Made by a program: the position numbers and the translations under genes
Notes under the pieces: model-generated
The model's database searches: none
What the model was told of the DNA's origin: nothing
Seen by the model: only the letters and a program-made list of their open reading frames with translations
In this document: piece by piece, positions 52,791 to 63,639 of the stretch
Numbering within the stretch: position 1 is the stretch's first letter
How the letters are laid out: every line of letters begins with the position of its first letter
Source of the DNA: Thereva unica
Lineage: Eukaryota > Arthropoda > Insecta > Diptera > Therevidae
Reading direction: 5' to 3'
Assembly (NCBI GenBank): GCA_949987705.1
Contig: OX465282.1
Span: 66,461,922-66,525,921 of the forward strand
DNA: 64,000 nt

Positions 52791-54111
52791 ATAAAAATTA
52801 TATATCAACAACAACAATCAATAAATAATTAACTACTGTGTTGAAAAATTGGTTTAGTATTAAAAATTAATAAAAATTAGAGGCGAATTCCTGTCGAACC
52901 AAAACAAAATCAATTCTCTCTAATTCTGAACCAATTTTTGGTTAAAGTCAATGACAAAAAAACATTAATAACATGCACTATTACACACAAAAATATTAAC
53001 TGTCACTGTAAACTATTAGGAAAATTGACTTCTAAATGAATATGTTAATCAGTCTAACAAATTGAACTAAAACTAGGGTGTAATCTTGTCACAGCAGAAA
53101 ATATATAACGAATTCACTTAACTTTAATGCCTGTTCTCATCCACTTTGACAACCAAATTTCTGAAGGTTTCTTCTTAGTATCGAGAGTAATTATAAATTA
53201 AAATTGACTGGATTTAGCACCAAGAGTTTAAGTATCGGCTACCGGAACCAGCGCCGTCCTTGGGATTTCAAAACAACAGGTTGCCCCCGCGCACGTTTAA
53301 ACCATATGCAGTAAGACCGACTCTTCACAAAAACCAGGATTGTCTTCCACAAAGCTCCTTCTATGAGCCTTTCCAACCAAACTATTCTTCACAGAAAAAA
53401 CTGCCTCGACTTTTCTTGTTAAAATGTTCTAGCAAGCTTTTGTTTTGTTTTTTTCAAAACTTCTTCAACTTACAGGATTTGTCTTCAACCAAAATCACAC
53501 AAAAAAAAATGTATTTTTAAAAAATCATTATCTTTTCTCTCCAAACTGGTTTTAATCTTTTCGCAAAACTTTTCTTTTTTTATAAATTTTTTCCCATCTT
53601 CACTCCTTTATTTTCATCCAAGAGTCACCGTTTTCCATTTTCTTGATCTGATTTTTTTCAGCTAACATCGTGATTGTACAGTGGCTATTTTTCTAATTTT
53701 ATTCCATATTTGGTTATTTTTGCCTAATCTGCTGTAGTTTGCGTTAAATTTATCCCAAAGAGATGGGTATCCTTCCACAAACTCCAACAGCATTTCCTGC
53801 ATAAATTCGGCAAAATTTTAAATCTTAAAAGTGTTTATAAATTTTTTAAATGCCATTTTGACCGTTTTCTGTTGTCATATCTTTTGGCGCGATATTGTAA
53901 TTACGGTTAACCTCATTTATTGGAGATTAGGCATTAGGCACTTTTCGGAAATGTCAATGACTGTTTTTTTTATTTGAAGTTTTCTAACAAAATTTTGACA
54001 ATTGGGTGAAGTGTTCGAAAAGACTTTGATAAATCAACACAATTTCATTATAATCTGTGCAATCTTTTCATCGTCGCAGGACTTCTAAATTTTTGATGTA
54101 ATTGTAAACTG
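52791..54111. other. Unannotated AT-rich stretch
   Basis: No gene recognised; low-complexity T-rich runs at 53440-53620. The left 30 bases hold the LINE-E tail. Confidence 0.4.
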
Positions 54112-54348
54112 TTGACACTTTCTAAAAGTGCATTATTGTGCCAATACTGCCATGCTTTAAAATTTCAAAAGGTAGCACTTGAAATGTGCTATTCCAATGG
54201 CCAAGTTAATTTGCCACAACTGAATGATGCATCTGAGTCATTTGACGCTTACGTTGATGGAACATCTTCTTTCTTCAAACATACATATATTAACACTCAT
54301 TTTATTTTGCTCCCAAGGGTGCCGCTAGGCGCACTATATGCCAGCTAG
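54112..54348 (+). pseudogene. Helitron Rep/helicase fragment fused to a Helitron 3' end
   Basis: The frame begins in CQYCHALKFQKVALEMCYSN, then GQVNLPQLND and DAYVDGTSSFFKH, the Cys-rich stretch just inside the N-terminus of Helitron proteins (C..C.A.KF...GMCC..GKV.LP.L). It jumps directly to a Helitron 3' terminus: hairpin GTGC(6)GCGCAC and CCAGCTAG ending at 54348. So the element lost its Rep, helicase and most of its length. The same hairpin and end occur in the Helitron-like element at 13.46 kb. The 5' end was not found. Confidence 0.68.
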
Positions 54349-55585
54349 TAAAAAAAAATAAAACGGTATTATTTCGATCGTGGCCGTTGAACGATTAAAA
54401 AGTAATTATTTACGATTGACCTGGTCAGTTTCACCAAACCTTATTTAAATACAAAATTTCGCCATGCAACAAAAGAAAAGTTTTGCTTTTGAAAAATATT
54501 GTTTCGAACTACTCAAATTCTGTCATAACGCAAAATGTTCATCTACAAGTTTAAACTAAACCTCAAATGTGACCGAAATTTATCTTCAACGTTAAACTGT
54601 GAAATTTGGTTTCACGAGTTTTTCAACAAGTAAATTTGATAATTAAACTTTTTTATATATTACTGGAGATCAGTTCAATTGCGGTTCCTAAATGGCAGCC
54701 TACAGAGATTAGGGCCTTTTAGAAAAACCAATTCTCCAACGCAAAATGAAAATTATTGTAATGCGGCTTTACAGTTTTAAAGCACAGTAAACATTTTAAC
54801 TAGGTACTAAACTTAAACTAAAGCGAGGGTGAAGTCATTGATTAAATACATTGTAAACAAGTTCTTTATCTTTATATTAAGAAAGGAAAGAAAAAAGTCG
54901 TATGCTAATTTTTTTGATGCGCTTTTTTTCTTTTCTATAAAATATGAACGAATTTATAGATCTTCAAAAGTACGGAAGATCTTCGAAGCTATTTTTAGAA
55001 ACTCTAGAGGCAAAGACGTGTATAATTCTGAAATAAAATTTAATGTAAACCGGTTATTAGACGAGCACGAAACGAACGCTGTTGATGGGCTTTTGGTTTT
55101 GTTTCTTCTGTAAAATCTAAAACATTTTGTAGTTTTCTTCGATGTTTTTTGTCATTGTCAAGAAAAAAAAAGTTTTGCGATTCCAACTGTGACTATATAC
55201 TCGTTTATATATATAAGGCATAAAATTCTGCTGGCATTATGTATATAACATAACAAAATATCGTACGTATTTTTCTTTATGTTGGCTAACCGATTTTTTA
55301 AAAAAGGTTAAATTTGAATGGCAAGTGGCACACTTTTCGTTATTCGTTTTTTGGTCAATGTGGGTTTTCCATATTTGGTATTCTGATTAGATTAACGATC
55401 TCTGAGTCATATTTATTTTGCAAATAGATTGAAATTTCCGTTTTGAATAGCAATTTGTTTAATTATTTCAACGCTTATTTTTTTTCTATAAATTTTTACT
55501 TAAAAAAATTAAATTTGTGAAGCAGGGTGGTTGTTAATATGCTTCTTTTATGTATCGACTTCACATAATTAACAATAGCAGTTGA
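54349..55585. other. Unannotated AT-rich stretch
   Basis: ORF 54829-55113 has no recognised domain. No repeat boundaries seen. Confidence 0.4.
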
Positions 55586-55596
55586 TCACTGAAAGT

Positions 55597-56215
55597 ACTT
55601 CTTCTTCTTCTTCGATGACTCTACAGCCCAATTCGAGCCTTGGCCTCCATCAGCTTTTCCTCCAGAGGTATCTCTGCTCCGCAGCTTGTCTTCCCACCTT
55701 GACCGTGGTTGCCATCGGGTCTTTTGCCACCTGGTAGTAGGTACAAGGCTTTTTTTGTATCCTTGATGCATCCGTTCTTTGGACATGACCGGCCCAACGT
55801 AAACGACGTAGCTTGGCATGGGCCGAAAGTTTACACTCTTTGTATAAGTCGTACAATTCGTGATTGTAGCGTATTCTTCATGAGGGCCGTATATCCTTCG
55901 GAGAACCTTCCTCTCAAATATATCCTCTATCTTATCGGCGGATTTCTGGGAGATACTCCTTGCTTCACATCCATACGTAGCTACTGTACGTATGATGGTT
56001 TTGTATATTCTTATTTTTGTTTTTCTGTGGATGTCTCTGGCTTTCATTACTGGCAGTAGTGAGAAGTATTGTCTGTTGGCGGCGTTTATTCTTCGTTGTC
56101 CGTCTATCGTTTCATCGTTGTCTTCGATGACTGTGGACCCCAGGTAGTTAAATTGGTTAAACCGTTCGAAGTTATATTCACCCCAGGTGGTGCTGTTATT
56201 TCTTCTTCTTTCCAC
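55597..56215 (-). pseudogene. RTE-2 ORF2 C-terminal part
   Basis: The frame begins ERRRNNSTTWGEYNFERFNQ and has FNYLGSTVIEDNDETIDGQR, then SLLPVMKARDIHRKTKIRIY and IFERKVLRRIYGP. The true C-terminus (LRRLRWAGHVQRTDASRI) lies in another frame at 55650-55856, so a frameshift occurs near 55860. 3' of the MITE within the same element. Confidence 0.78.
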
Positions 56216-56301
56216 CCTTGACTGAATTAGAAACTTACTCTTGTTGGCATTTATCTGCAGCCCTATATCTTTGGCCTCCTTCTTCTAAGGCTAACAACAT
56301 A

Positions 56302-56483
56302 GTGAGGCAGAGAGCAAAGCAGCGATAAAAGCGCAGAGCAAAACGGCGAAACCAAACAAGTGAATTCCTGTTAACACGCGCATAGTGCTGCAGTATGCTC
56401 CGATATGCGCGTTTAACAGGAATTCACTTGCTTGATTTCGCCGTTTGGCTCTGCGCTTTCATCGCTGCTTTGGTCTCTGCTTC
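56302..56483. mobile_element. Palindromic MITE in RTE-2
   Basis: 182 bp; inverted arms start GGCAGAGAGCAAAGCAGCGA on the left and GAAGCAGAGACCAAAGCAGC read inward from the right, arms about 75 bp, short loop. It splits the RTE-2 RT frame between FTELGYIV and the ORF2 C-terminal part. It is GC-richer than its surroundings. ATAGTG flanks each end as part of the inverted repeat, so the duplication is unclear. Confidence 0.7.
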
Positions 56484-56918
56484 CACTATATAACCTAATT
56501 CTGTGAATATTTCTATAAGGTATGACAATGATCTGGCAAGGCAGTTTATATCATCGGCATATTCTGCCAATTGTTTTGATTTGCGAAGCAGGGTTGCGTT
56601 CGCATCAATGTTAACCTTACGTATTACTCCTTCTAGGCAGAGATTAAATATCATGGGTGCCAGCCCATCGCCCTGCTTTAATCCTTGCTTGACTGGGAAG
56701 GATTCCGTCAATTCTCCTTGTATTCTGACTGTACACCTTGTATTTTCCATTGTCATTTTCGCTATCTTTAGGGGTATGTTTAGGTCCAGCATTGTTGCGT
56801 ACATCTTTTTCCTGTCAATGCTGTCGTATGCTTGATTGAAGTCGATGAAAAGTTGAAACAGGTCGATGTTGTATTCCCAGCATTTTCGAAGGATTTGCTT
56901 TTGAAAAAGTTGATCCAT
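56424..56918 (-). pseudogene. RTE-2 reverse transcriptase palm
   Basis: FIDFNQAYDSIDRKKMYATM, VKQGLKQGDGLAPMIFNLCL and catalytic EYADDINCLARS; the order and RQGD-type motif mark an RTE-clade RT. The frame runs into the MITE at 56483, so the last 20 residues are foreign. Upstream sequence to 57169 holds RT fingers in shifted frames. Confidence 0.85.
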
Positions 56919-57180
56919 TGTTGACCTATTTCTTCTGAATCCTGCTTGGCATTCACTTATTGCGGCTTCTGCGTAAGGTTCCAGTCTGGCCTTAAGTATA
57001 TTTTATATATACTGTGCTTAAAAGAGATATGCCTCTGTAGTTTACGCAGTTTAATCTATCCCTTTTTCTTGTGTATTGGGTATATAACGCGTTGCCCCCA
57101 ATCTTCAGGCATTTTTTCGTCCCTCCATATGCAGCATAGTATTTCTGTGGTGTCATCGTTATGTTGTAGTCACTGAAAGT

Positions 57181-57721
57181 GTTGGCCCTGGAAAAATAAT
57201 TTGATAAATAAACAAAAAAAAACCGACTGTTTCGTCACTGTTTCTAGCACAGAAGGCGTACTTCTCAGCTGGGCCAAGAAAAATTTACCTATTCAGCACA
57301 ACCAAGCGCTGATATGAGGCTCACAACTAAGCATGCAGGCATAAAATAATAAAGTTAAAAGCATCCAAATTAACATGTAACCCACGCAAGCAAACGAGAA
57401 CATAACTAAGCGGTCACATGAGATTAAAAAGACTCCTTTTAAGGACATCTAATACTCACGCTAAACAGTTGTTCACGTTAATGAACATGCGATTGACAGG
57501 TTCAAATCTCCGGTAATTCGTGTTAGAAGAGTGGATTTGTAAAAGAGGTGGTCTTCTCAAATTATAACGATTCTCAAGAAAACCTGAGTCAACCTTTCCA
57601 TTAAGGAGCTGATGAACAAATACAACATCGGCCACCTCACGACGCTTGTGAAGAGAGCTTCAGTTAAGTAACTTAAGCCGAGAGTCTTGTGACGGAAGAA
57701 CTAATGGGTTTCCCAAGAAAG
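57181..57721 (-). pseudogene. LINE-C antisense copy: ORF2 C-terminus and 3' UTR
   Basis: Complement of the LINE-C + copy about 32390-33000: the words CGTCGTGAGGTGGCCGATGT and TTCATTAACGTGAACAA can be read on the - strand. Frames are broken. Confidence 0.7.
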
Positions 57722-57763
57722 ATGATGTAGGGACATCGTCCTACTACTTCCGGGCTTACTTAG

Positions 57764-58221
57764 AATGCCAACATCTTGGCAAATATAAAGTATTGTTAAT
57801 GAAGTACGCTTCATTAACACAACCACCAAATTTTAACCTACCGGTTAAACACAATGTGCAACACCACATTGTTCCTAATGGGCAATTACCTTTCGTTACC
57901 GCTCGTAGACTTCATCCTGAGAAGCTCAAGGTGGCGAAATTGGAGTTTGAACATATGGTTCAACTAGGGATTTGTCGACCATCGTCGTCTCCCGCAGCAT
58001 CCCCACTTCATCTGGTCCCTAAACGGGATACAAATGATTGGAGGCCATGCGGCGACTACCGTCGCCTTAATGCAGTCACAGTGCCGTATAGATATCCAAT
58101 CCCGCACATTCACAATTTTTCTGTGAACCTTCACGGATGCACGATTTTTTCGAAGGTGGATTTGGTACGTGCGTATCATAACATCCCCTTGCACAAGAAG
58201 ACGTGCATAAGACTGCCATAA
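57764..58221 (+). pseudogene. Gypsy-3 RT N-terminal part
   Basis: [60 protein letters not shown] and [16 protein letters not shown], the start of a gypsy RT up to the first catalytic Asp (VDL). A one-base frameshift at about 58195-58203 shifts the following [10 protein letters not shown] into the next frame. Confidence 0.85.
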
Positions 58222-59486
58222 TAACACCTTTTGGTCTGTTTGAGTTTACCCGCATGCCATTTGGGTTAAGAAATGCAGCCCAGTCATTTCAAAGATTTAT
58301 GAACGAAGTCACAAGAGACTTAGACTTCGTTTATGTCTATCTAGACGATATACTTATCGCTAGTAAATCCGAGGATGAGCATCTCACTCACCTCGAATTA
58401 CTGTTTAAACGCCTTGATAATTTTGGTTTAACAATAAAATTATCAAAATGCGTTTTTGGGGTCAGTGAAATCAACTTTTTGGGACATAGTATCGGCAAGG
58501 ATGGAATCCTTCCATCACCCGAACGAGTCCAAGCAATTAGTGACCTCACAACTCCAACAACAGTCAAACAAATACAAAAATTTATAGGATTGGTGAACTT
58601 TTATCACCGATTTATTCTTAAACTAGCACAACTGCTAGTACCGATCAATGAACACTTGAGGGAACTCCTCAATTGTTCATCAACAACAAAAAATAAGGAA
58701 AAACTTCCTTGGCCCGCAGAATGCCAACAAGCATTCCTCGACGTGAAAGCCGCAATGGCTGCAGCAGTAATGCTGATACATCCACTAGAGGATGCTAAAT
58801 ATAGCGTCACAACTGACGCTTCCGATTTTGCTATCGGAGCTGTGCTGGAACAATTTAACGGTCACAGATGGCAACCATTAGCGTTCTTTTCTAAGAAGCT
58901 ATCATCTGCTGAACGAAATTATTCTGCATTTGATCGCGAACTACTCGCAATCTTTGCAGCAATAAAACATTTTCGGTACTTTGTTGAAGGAAGAAATTTC
59001 GTGGTCTACACTGACCACAAACCTTTAATACATGCCCTTCACACAAAAACCGAAAGATCTCCCCCCCAAACAAGACACCTGAGCCTAATTTCCCAGTTCA
59101 CAACAGACATCAGACATGTCTCTGGGAAACAAAACGTTGTCGCAGATTATTTATCTCGCTCTTTAGCGGCCGACAACGTTGACACAATCACCTTCGATTT
59201 GCCACATCTGGCGAAGGCACAAGAAGGTGACAAGGAGTTACAACGACTCCAAGAGCATCCCAGTAGTAGCTCGAAGGTAAAACTAATACTCACACCAATC
59301 CCTTTCACAACTCATGAAGTTTGGTGTGAGATTAGCACGGGTACATTACGCCCATATATACCTTCATTATTAAGAAAATTAACATTCAATGCTGAACATA
59401 GCTTGTCGCAAGGCAAGCTATCACTAAGAAATATTTTTGGCCAGCGATCAATAAAGACTGTAACAACTGGTCTAGATCGTGCATAG
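58203..59486 (+). CDS. Gypsy-3 RT (palm, thumb) and RNase H
   Basis: 427 residues. [16 protein letters not shown] and catalytic [10 protein letters not shown] (near 41), thumb [20 protein letters not shown], tether, then RNase [16 protein letters not shown] (near 205), [20 protein letters not shown] and [11 protein letters not shown], and the linker [20 protein letters not shown]. The frame shifts near 59410-59440, just where the integrase zinc site should begin. The Met at 58203 is internal to pol. Confidence 0.87.
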   Translation: MHKTAIITPFGLFEFTRMPFGLRNAAQSFQRFMNEVTRDLDFVYVYLDDILIASKSEDEHLTHLELLFKRLDNFGLTIKLSKCVFGVSEINFLGHSIGKDGILPSPERVQAISDLTTPTTVKQIQKFIGLVNFYHRFILKLAQLLVPINEHLRELLNCSSTTKNKEKLPWPAECQQAFLDVKAAMAAAVMLIHPLEDAKYSVTTDASDFAIGAVLEQFNGHRWQPLAFFSKKLSSAERNYSAFDRELLAIFAAIKHFRYFVEGRNFVVYTDHKPLIHALHTKTERSPPQTRHLSLISQFTTDIRHVSGKQNVVADYLSRSLAADNVDTITFDLPHLAKAQEGDKELQRLQEHPSSSSKVKLILTPIPFTTHEVWCEISTGTLRPYIPSLLRKLTFNAEHSLSQGKLSLRNIFGQRSIKTVTTGLDRA

Positions 59487-59572
59487 GTTGCCAAAAATCT
59501 AAAGTTTCGAGACACACTAAATCTCCACATGAAACTTTTAACACACCAAACAATAGATTTGAACATATCCAC

Positions 59573-60388
59573 ATGGATATTGTTGGACCACTGCCCCCAT
59601 CTCGAGGATATTCATATATCCTAACAATCGTAGACCGATTTACGAGATGGCCGGAGGCATATCCAATGCGAGACATTTCAGCTTCTACGGTGGCCAAACA
59701 TTTTGTCACCGAATATGTCTCAAGATTTGGCGCACCACTTGAAATTACAACAGATCAAGGGTCGCAATTTGAATCAAAATTATTCAATGAAGTCACAAGA
59801 CTTCTAGGTACGCATAGAATACGTACAACCGCCTACCATCCGCAAGCAAATGGGATGGTTGAGCGGTTTCATAGACAACTGAAAGCGGCCTTAATGGCAA
59901 GGGACAACACTACTCATTGGAGTGAGGATTTGCCCTTTGTCTTATTAGGTATTCGCTCGGCAATTAAAACCGATTTACAATGCTCACCAGCAGAGCTTGT
60001 CTATGGCCAAAATCTGAGGCTCCCCAATTCAATTTCCATCCCAACGGATGAGAACCCGATAGAGCACTCAGAATTTCTAACACGTCTTCGCACACACATG
60101 AAAGGTCTGTCGGCAACACAGCCCCGACAGTCAGTTCAGAATGACGTGTACGTACCGAACGCCTTAGAGAACGCGGAGTACGTTTTCATACGTACCGACC
60201 GTGTTCGACGGCCTTTTGAAACACCATATGAAGGGCCATTCAAGGTAATCAAAAGATTACGTAAACAGTTTGTCGTCAACCTAAATGGCACAAATAAGTC
60301 GATAGCTATTGATCGACTGAAATCGACTGCTTTTGAGTGTGGCCGAGACGTTGAAGCAGCATCAATTCGCTCAGTACACTTCATGTAA
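59573..60388 (+). CDS. Gypsy-3 integrase
   Basis: Integrates cDNA. The frame is open from about 59440, where [18 protein letters not shown] is the Cys pair of the zinc site; the His pair is lost in the frameshift. The core DDE is complete: Asp in HMDIVGPLPPSRGYSY, Asp in ITTDQGSQFES, Glu in PQANGMVERFHRQ. A C-terminal FETPYEGPFKVIKRLRKQF module follows. The stop at 60386-60388 is 21 bp before the 3' LTR. Confidence 0.88.
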   Translation: MDIVGPLPPSRGYSYILTIVDRFTRWPEAYPMRDISASTVAKHFVTEYVSRFGAPLEITTDQGSQFESKLFNEVTRLLGTHRIRTTAYHPQANGMVERFHRQLKAALMARDNTTHWSEDLPFVLLGIRSAIKTDLQCSPAELVYGQNLRLPNSISIPTDENPIEHSEFLTRLRTHMKGLSATQPRQSVQNDVYVPNALENAEYVFIRTDRVRRPFETPYEGPFKVIKRLRKQFVVNLNGTNKSIAIDRLKSTAFECGRDVEAASIRSVHFM

Positions 60389-60409
60389 CGCTACGCTGGG
60401 AGGGGAGTA

Positions 60410-60732
60410 TGTAGGGACATCGTCCTACTACTTCCGGGCTTACTTAGCTAAGGAGATATGTTTCGAAAAAACATAATCGACTGAGGCTAAGTAATTTAAA
60501 AAAATAATAAAATCTAACTAGTTGTCAATTGGATTCCAAAAAAGAAAAATAGATCATAATTTTGTGAATCAGTTTTAATTAAAAAAATAACCAACGTGTC
60601 GCAAAATACTTAAAATAAATGTAAATGTTAAAATAATTAAAAATAAAAGTAAAGTGCAAAGAGTACGTTTTTGTAATAAAATAAACTCTAAAGCAATAAC
60701 AGAAGGACAAATTAATAACCTGACCTCCGAAA
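60410..60732 (+). repeat. Gypsy-3 3' LTR
   Basis: Starts TGTAGGGACATCGTCCTACT, which contains a small palindrome. The end is set by the ATGA duplication; it reads CCGAAA rather than the usual CA, so it may be off by a few bases. Confidence 0.75.
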
Positions 60733-60736
60733 ATGA

Positions 60737-61318
60737 TTCAGTGCGAATCGAACAAATCTTCGTTGAACTGATTAGAACATGCGAATTGTAGTGAGGAGAC
60801 CAAACCTGGGACGCATATTTGAGTAATGGTCTGACAAGAGAAATGTAAAGGTGTTAAGTGATCAAGGGGTTATTAAATTCTTTGGACAACCTTCTTATAA
60901 AACCCAGGACTAAACTGCCTCTGGAAGAGATATAGTTGATGTGAGTGGAAAACTCCAGCTTACTATCAAATCTAATCCCGAAATCTCTCCTACTAAGAGT
61001 CATGACTTCACATTTACTAATATTAAAAACCAAGCAGTTGTTAGCAGACCAAGAGTTACAGGTGTCAAGGTTAGCTTGCAAAAGTTTGCAATCCTCAGTA
61101 CTCTTTATGTGACGGTACAATTTGATGTCATAAGCGTATATCAATATTCGACGTGTCTTAGCAAGGGAAAAATGTCATCAATTGATAAGATAAAGAGAAG
61201 AGGGCCAAGATGACTTCCTTGAGGGACACCGGATGTTGCTTGAATGGTTACTGATTTGGAATAACGAAAAAGAACTTGGTAGGTCTTGTCAGCTAAGTAA
61301 GACTGGAACCAAACATTG
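60737..61318 (-). pseudogene. LINE-C antisense copy: RT and thumb fragment
   Basis: Frames 61141-61416 and 60854-61144 (- strand): FQSYLADKTYQVLFRYSKSV, SGVPQGSHLGPLLFILSIDD, then YAYDIKLYRHIKSTEDCKLL, where the catalytic YADD reads YAYD, and LNFSTHINYIS-like thumb sequence. One frameshift at about 61141, others after. 5' truncated at about 61318. Confidence 0.8.
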
Positions 61319-61692
61319 TAAAACATTAGGAATATGTAAAAAAAAGTACCCCACAGTGTATGCTCTTTTACTACGTTTAACTCACACCATCGAAAAAAAT
61401 GCTTTAAAAATGACAAAATGCTTAGCTATGCAGTCATTTTCAAGTGCGAATGAATACATTTTTATAGATTTGATGACTGTTCCATTACTTGTTTGTATTT
61501 AATTTAGATTAAAATTGTTTTTAACAATAAAAATTTTTATAAAGTCACATAGAACTTTATTTCGAAGATCTCACTCTCCAATGAAATAAATAATTCGATT
61601 GATATTGAGAAACCGTCTTCCATCTTGAAAAGATTTAACTAGCAATAATTAACATTCGACTCACAAGTTCGAAGTACAGACTACGCCACTTG
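61319..61692. other. Unannotated AT-rich stretch
   Basis: Between the truncated LINE-C and the hAT end. Nothing recognised. Confidence 0.4.
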
Positions 61693-61867
61693 CAGTAGCG
61701 TATTGACACAGTTGGGGGCCTGGGGCGGCACCAGATGAGGGGGCCTATATATTTTATACATATCTATGTATTATATAAGTTTATGATATTTTATTGTAAA
61801 ATTATATTTATTCCAATGTTGTAAACAGACACGCAAACTTTATAAAAGAGTAAAAACTAGAAACATA

Positions 61868-63625
61868 TTAAAATGTTTTTTTGCGAGCCTTGACTTCTGA
61901 AAATTGTTGGATTAAATCATCAAAATTCACACGGTTTGCAACCTCATTTTCAATTGATAATATAGCCAAGCTTGTCAAACGAGACTGGCTCATCGTAGAA
62001 CGGAGATAGTTTTTTATTAATTTTAGTTTGGAAAAACTCCTCTCACAAGAAGCCACAGGCACACACATAGTGAGAAATAGTTTAAGTCCCTCATATATAT
62101 TTGGTAACGATTCACAAAAGTCCATTTCAAAAATAAAGTTGAGCATTTGCAATGATGTCCATGAGGCTGCATCTTCAATTTTTGTCCCAGAAGCATTCAG
62201 ATGTCTTCTTAGCCTCTTCACTTCCGGCAAAATTTCTTCTTGCTCTATATCATTGAAAGAATTTGTGAACTGATGTACATATATAAATTCCTATCTTTTC
62301 ATCACTCGCATTCACAAGATTTTCTGAGTGTACAACAGCAAATTGTTCCTACACATTATCCATTGATGTTAGTCTCTTTTCTAGCTCTACATGAAAGTTG
62401 TCAATGCACTCTAACATAATACGCTTCACTTCTTGTTGTGGAGTCAAACCTGCATCTTTAGCTTTTTCTACTGGCATCATCTTTTTGACTCGTGTGCGAT
62501 TTCTGCTTTCCATATCAATGTCCAATTTAGCACAAGTTGTGGTTGCAATTCTAAGGCTTTTTGGACTAGTTCTTCCCGGCTTTCTTGTAAAAAGATTTTC
62601 AAGCTTCTTAACTTCAACACACATTTTTCCAAACTAATACCCTCGATTTGGAGGTATTTTTGTGCATGGTTCACTTCAGATAAAATGTGCTACCATAAAT
62701 GCAAGAAACAAGGCAAATTGAAATTACAAATGTTTGTCATCAACACCTCGGCTGCCACTCTTGTATCTAGATTTTCAGAAGCATCACGCAACTTGTATAC
62801 AGCATCAATCAATTTTTCGAATTTGTTAAAGATTGGTTTAACTGCATCATGATGAGCACTCCACCTAGTATCACTAAGTCTCTTCACAGTCACCCCTACG
62901 ATTTCTTTTAGAACATCCAATCTATAAGTTGAACTCGAAAAGAACTTGTACACACTTTCCAAAGTTCCAAAAAATGTTGTACAAACAGAAACATTTCCAA
63001 AAGAGTGTACCCCACACAAATTTAGAGAGTGGTTGGCACATTGGACAAAAACCGCTTTTGGATTTAGTTCTTTAATTCTCTTTTGCACTCCCGTGTGAAC
63101 GCCTGCCATGGTTGTAGCATTGTCATAACCTTAGCTACGACAAAGTCTTAAATCCAAATCGTCCTTTTTAAGCGATTGAAGTATCTCTTTTGTAATATCG
63201 TTTGCTTTTTTCCCACTAAGAAGGATGAAATCCAGAAATGATTCTTTTACCTCTACTTTCCTGTTGTCAATTTTAACATATCTCACAACTTGACTCATCT
63301 GTTCGATGTGAGATATGTCAGGTGTGCTGTCGAACAATATTCCATAGTACTTTGATTTCTTGATTTCAGTGATTATTTCTTTTTTTACAGCGTTGCCCAA
63401 GAGAGAAATAAATTCATTGTGAACTGTTGGCGATAAGTAGGTGACTGGAATCATTCCTGCTTGCAAAGATTGTTGAAGCCGAATACTGTGCTCTTTTAAA
63501 ATAGGGTCATAACGTGAAAGAAGGCTCACTAATTCTAAGAAATTGCCACGATTTCCAGAGTCAATGTCTTCTCTGTGGCCTCTAAAAGGCAAATTCTGCA
63601 GGTACTTGAAGAACTGAACGTTCAA
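61868..63625 (-). pseudogene. hAT transposase (ZMYM1/DUF4371-like)
   Basis: Cut-and-paste DNA transposase remnant read right to left. 63131-63625: FRGHREDIDSGNRGNFLELV, then LLGNAVKKEIITEIKKSKYY and GILFDSTPDISHIEQMSQVV (RNase H-like core with catalytic Asp in FDST). After an in-frame stop near 63131 (GYDNATTMAG follows; GQGYDNA is usual, so Gln-to-stop is likely) the frame 62690-63109 has VFVQCANHSLNLCGV and LSDTRWSAHHDAV. Another stop at 62690 and a frameshift near 62620 precede 62349-62624. The C-terminal 61868-62230 carries the hAT dimerisation domain: LFLTMCVPVASCERSFSKLK, LIKNYLRSTMSQSRL. N-terminal zinc fingers were not seen. Confidence 0.85.
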
Positions 63626-63639
63626 ATGAACGAAATCTA

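Larger units (their letters stand above)
55597..57169 (-). mobile_element. RTE-2 LINE, 5' truncated, 11-bp target duplication
   Basis: The - strand LINE is flanked by TCACTGAAAGT at 55586-55596 and 57170-57180, an exact 11-bp duplication. Its 3' tail at the left is a GAA repeat (CTTCTTCTTCTTC on the + strand). It contains RT and the C-terminal part of ORF2 with frameshifts and a palindromic MITE. Confidence 0.85.
57726..60732 (+). mobile_element. Gypsy-3, CsRn1-like Ty3/gypsy element, internally deleted
   Basis: Flanked by ATGA (57722-57725 and 60733-60736). The left LTR is cut to its first 38 bases (57726-57763), which match the start of the right LTR exactly; then RT begins. So gag, protease and most of the 5' LTR are gone. 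RT, RNase H, integrase, a purine tract (GCTGGGAGGGGAGTA, 60395-60409) and the 323-bp 3' LTR remain. The RNase H wording resembles the CsRn1 group; moderate confidence. It sits inside an antisense LINE-C. Confidence 0.87.
57181..61318 (-). mobile_element. LINE-C copy, antisense and 5' truncated, split by Gypsy-3
   Basis: 3' UTR at 57181-57500 (complement of GCCTTCTGTGCTAGAA), the ORF2 C-terminal region to 57721, then Gypsy-3 (57726-60732), then the rest of the C-terminal region and RT back to about 61318, where similarity to LINE-C stops in mid RT. The Gypsy-3 duplication ATGA joins the two halves without loss. RTE-2 lies directly at the 3' side. Confidence 0.8.

Noticed and set aside
54829..55113. 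94-residue basic ORF
   Set aside because: No domain or homology recognised; AT-rich low-complexity residues only.
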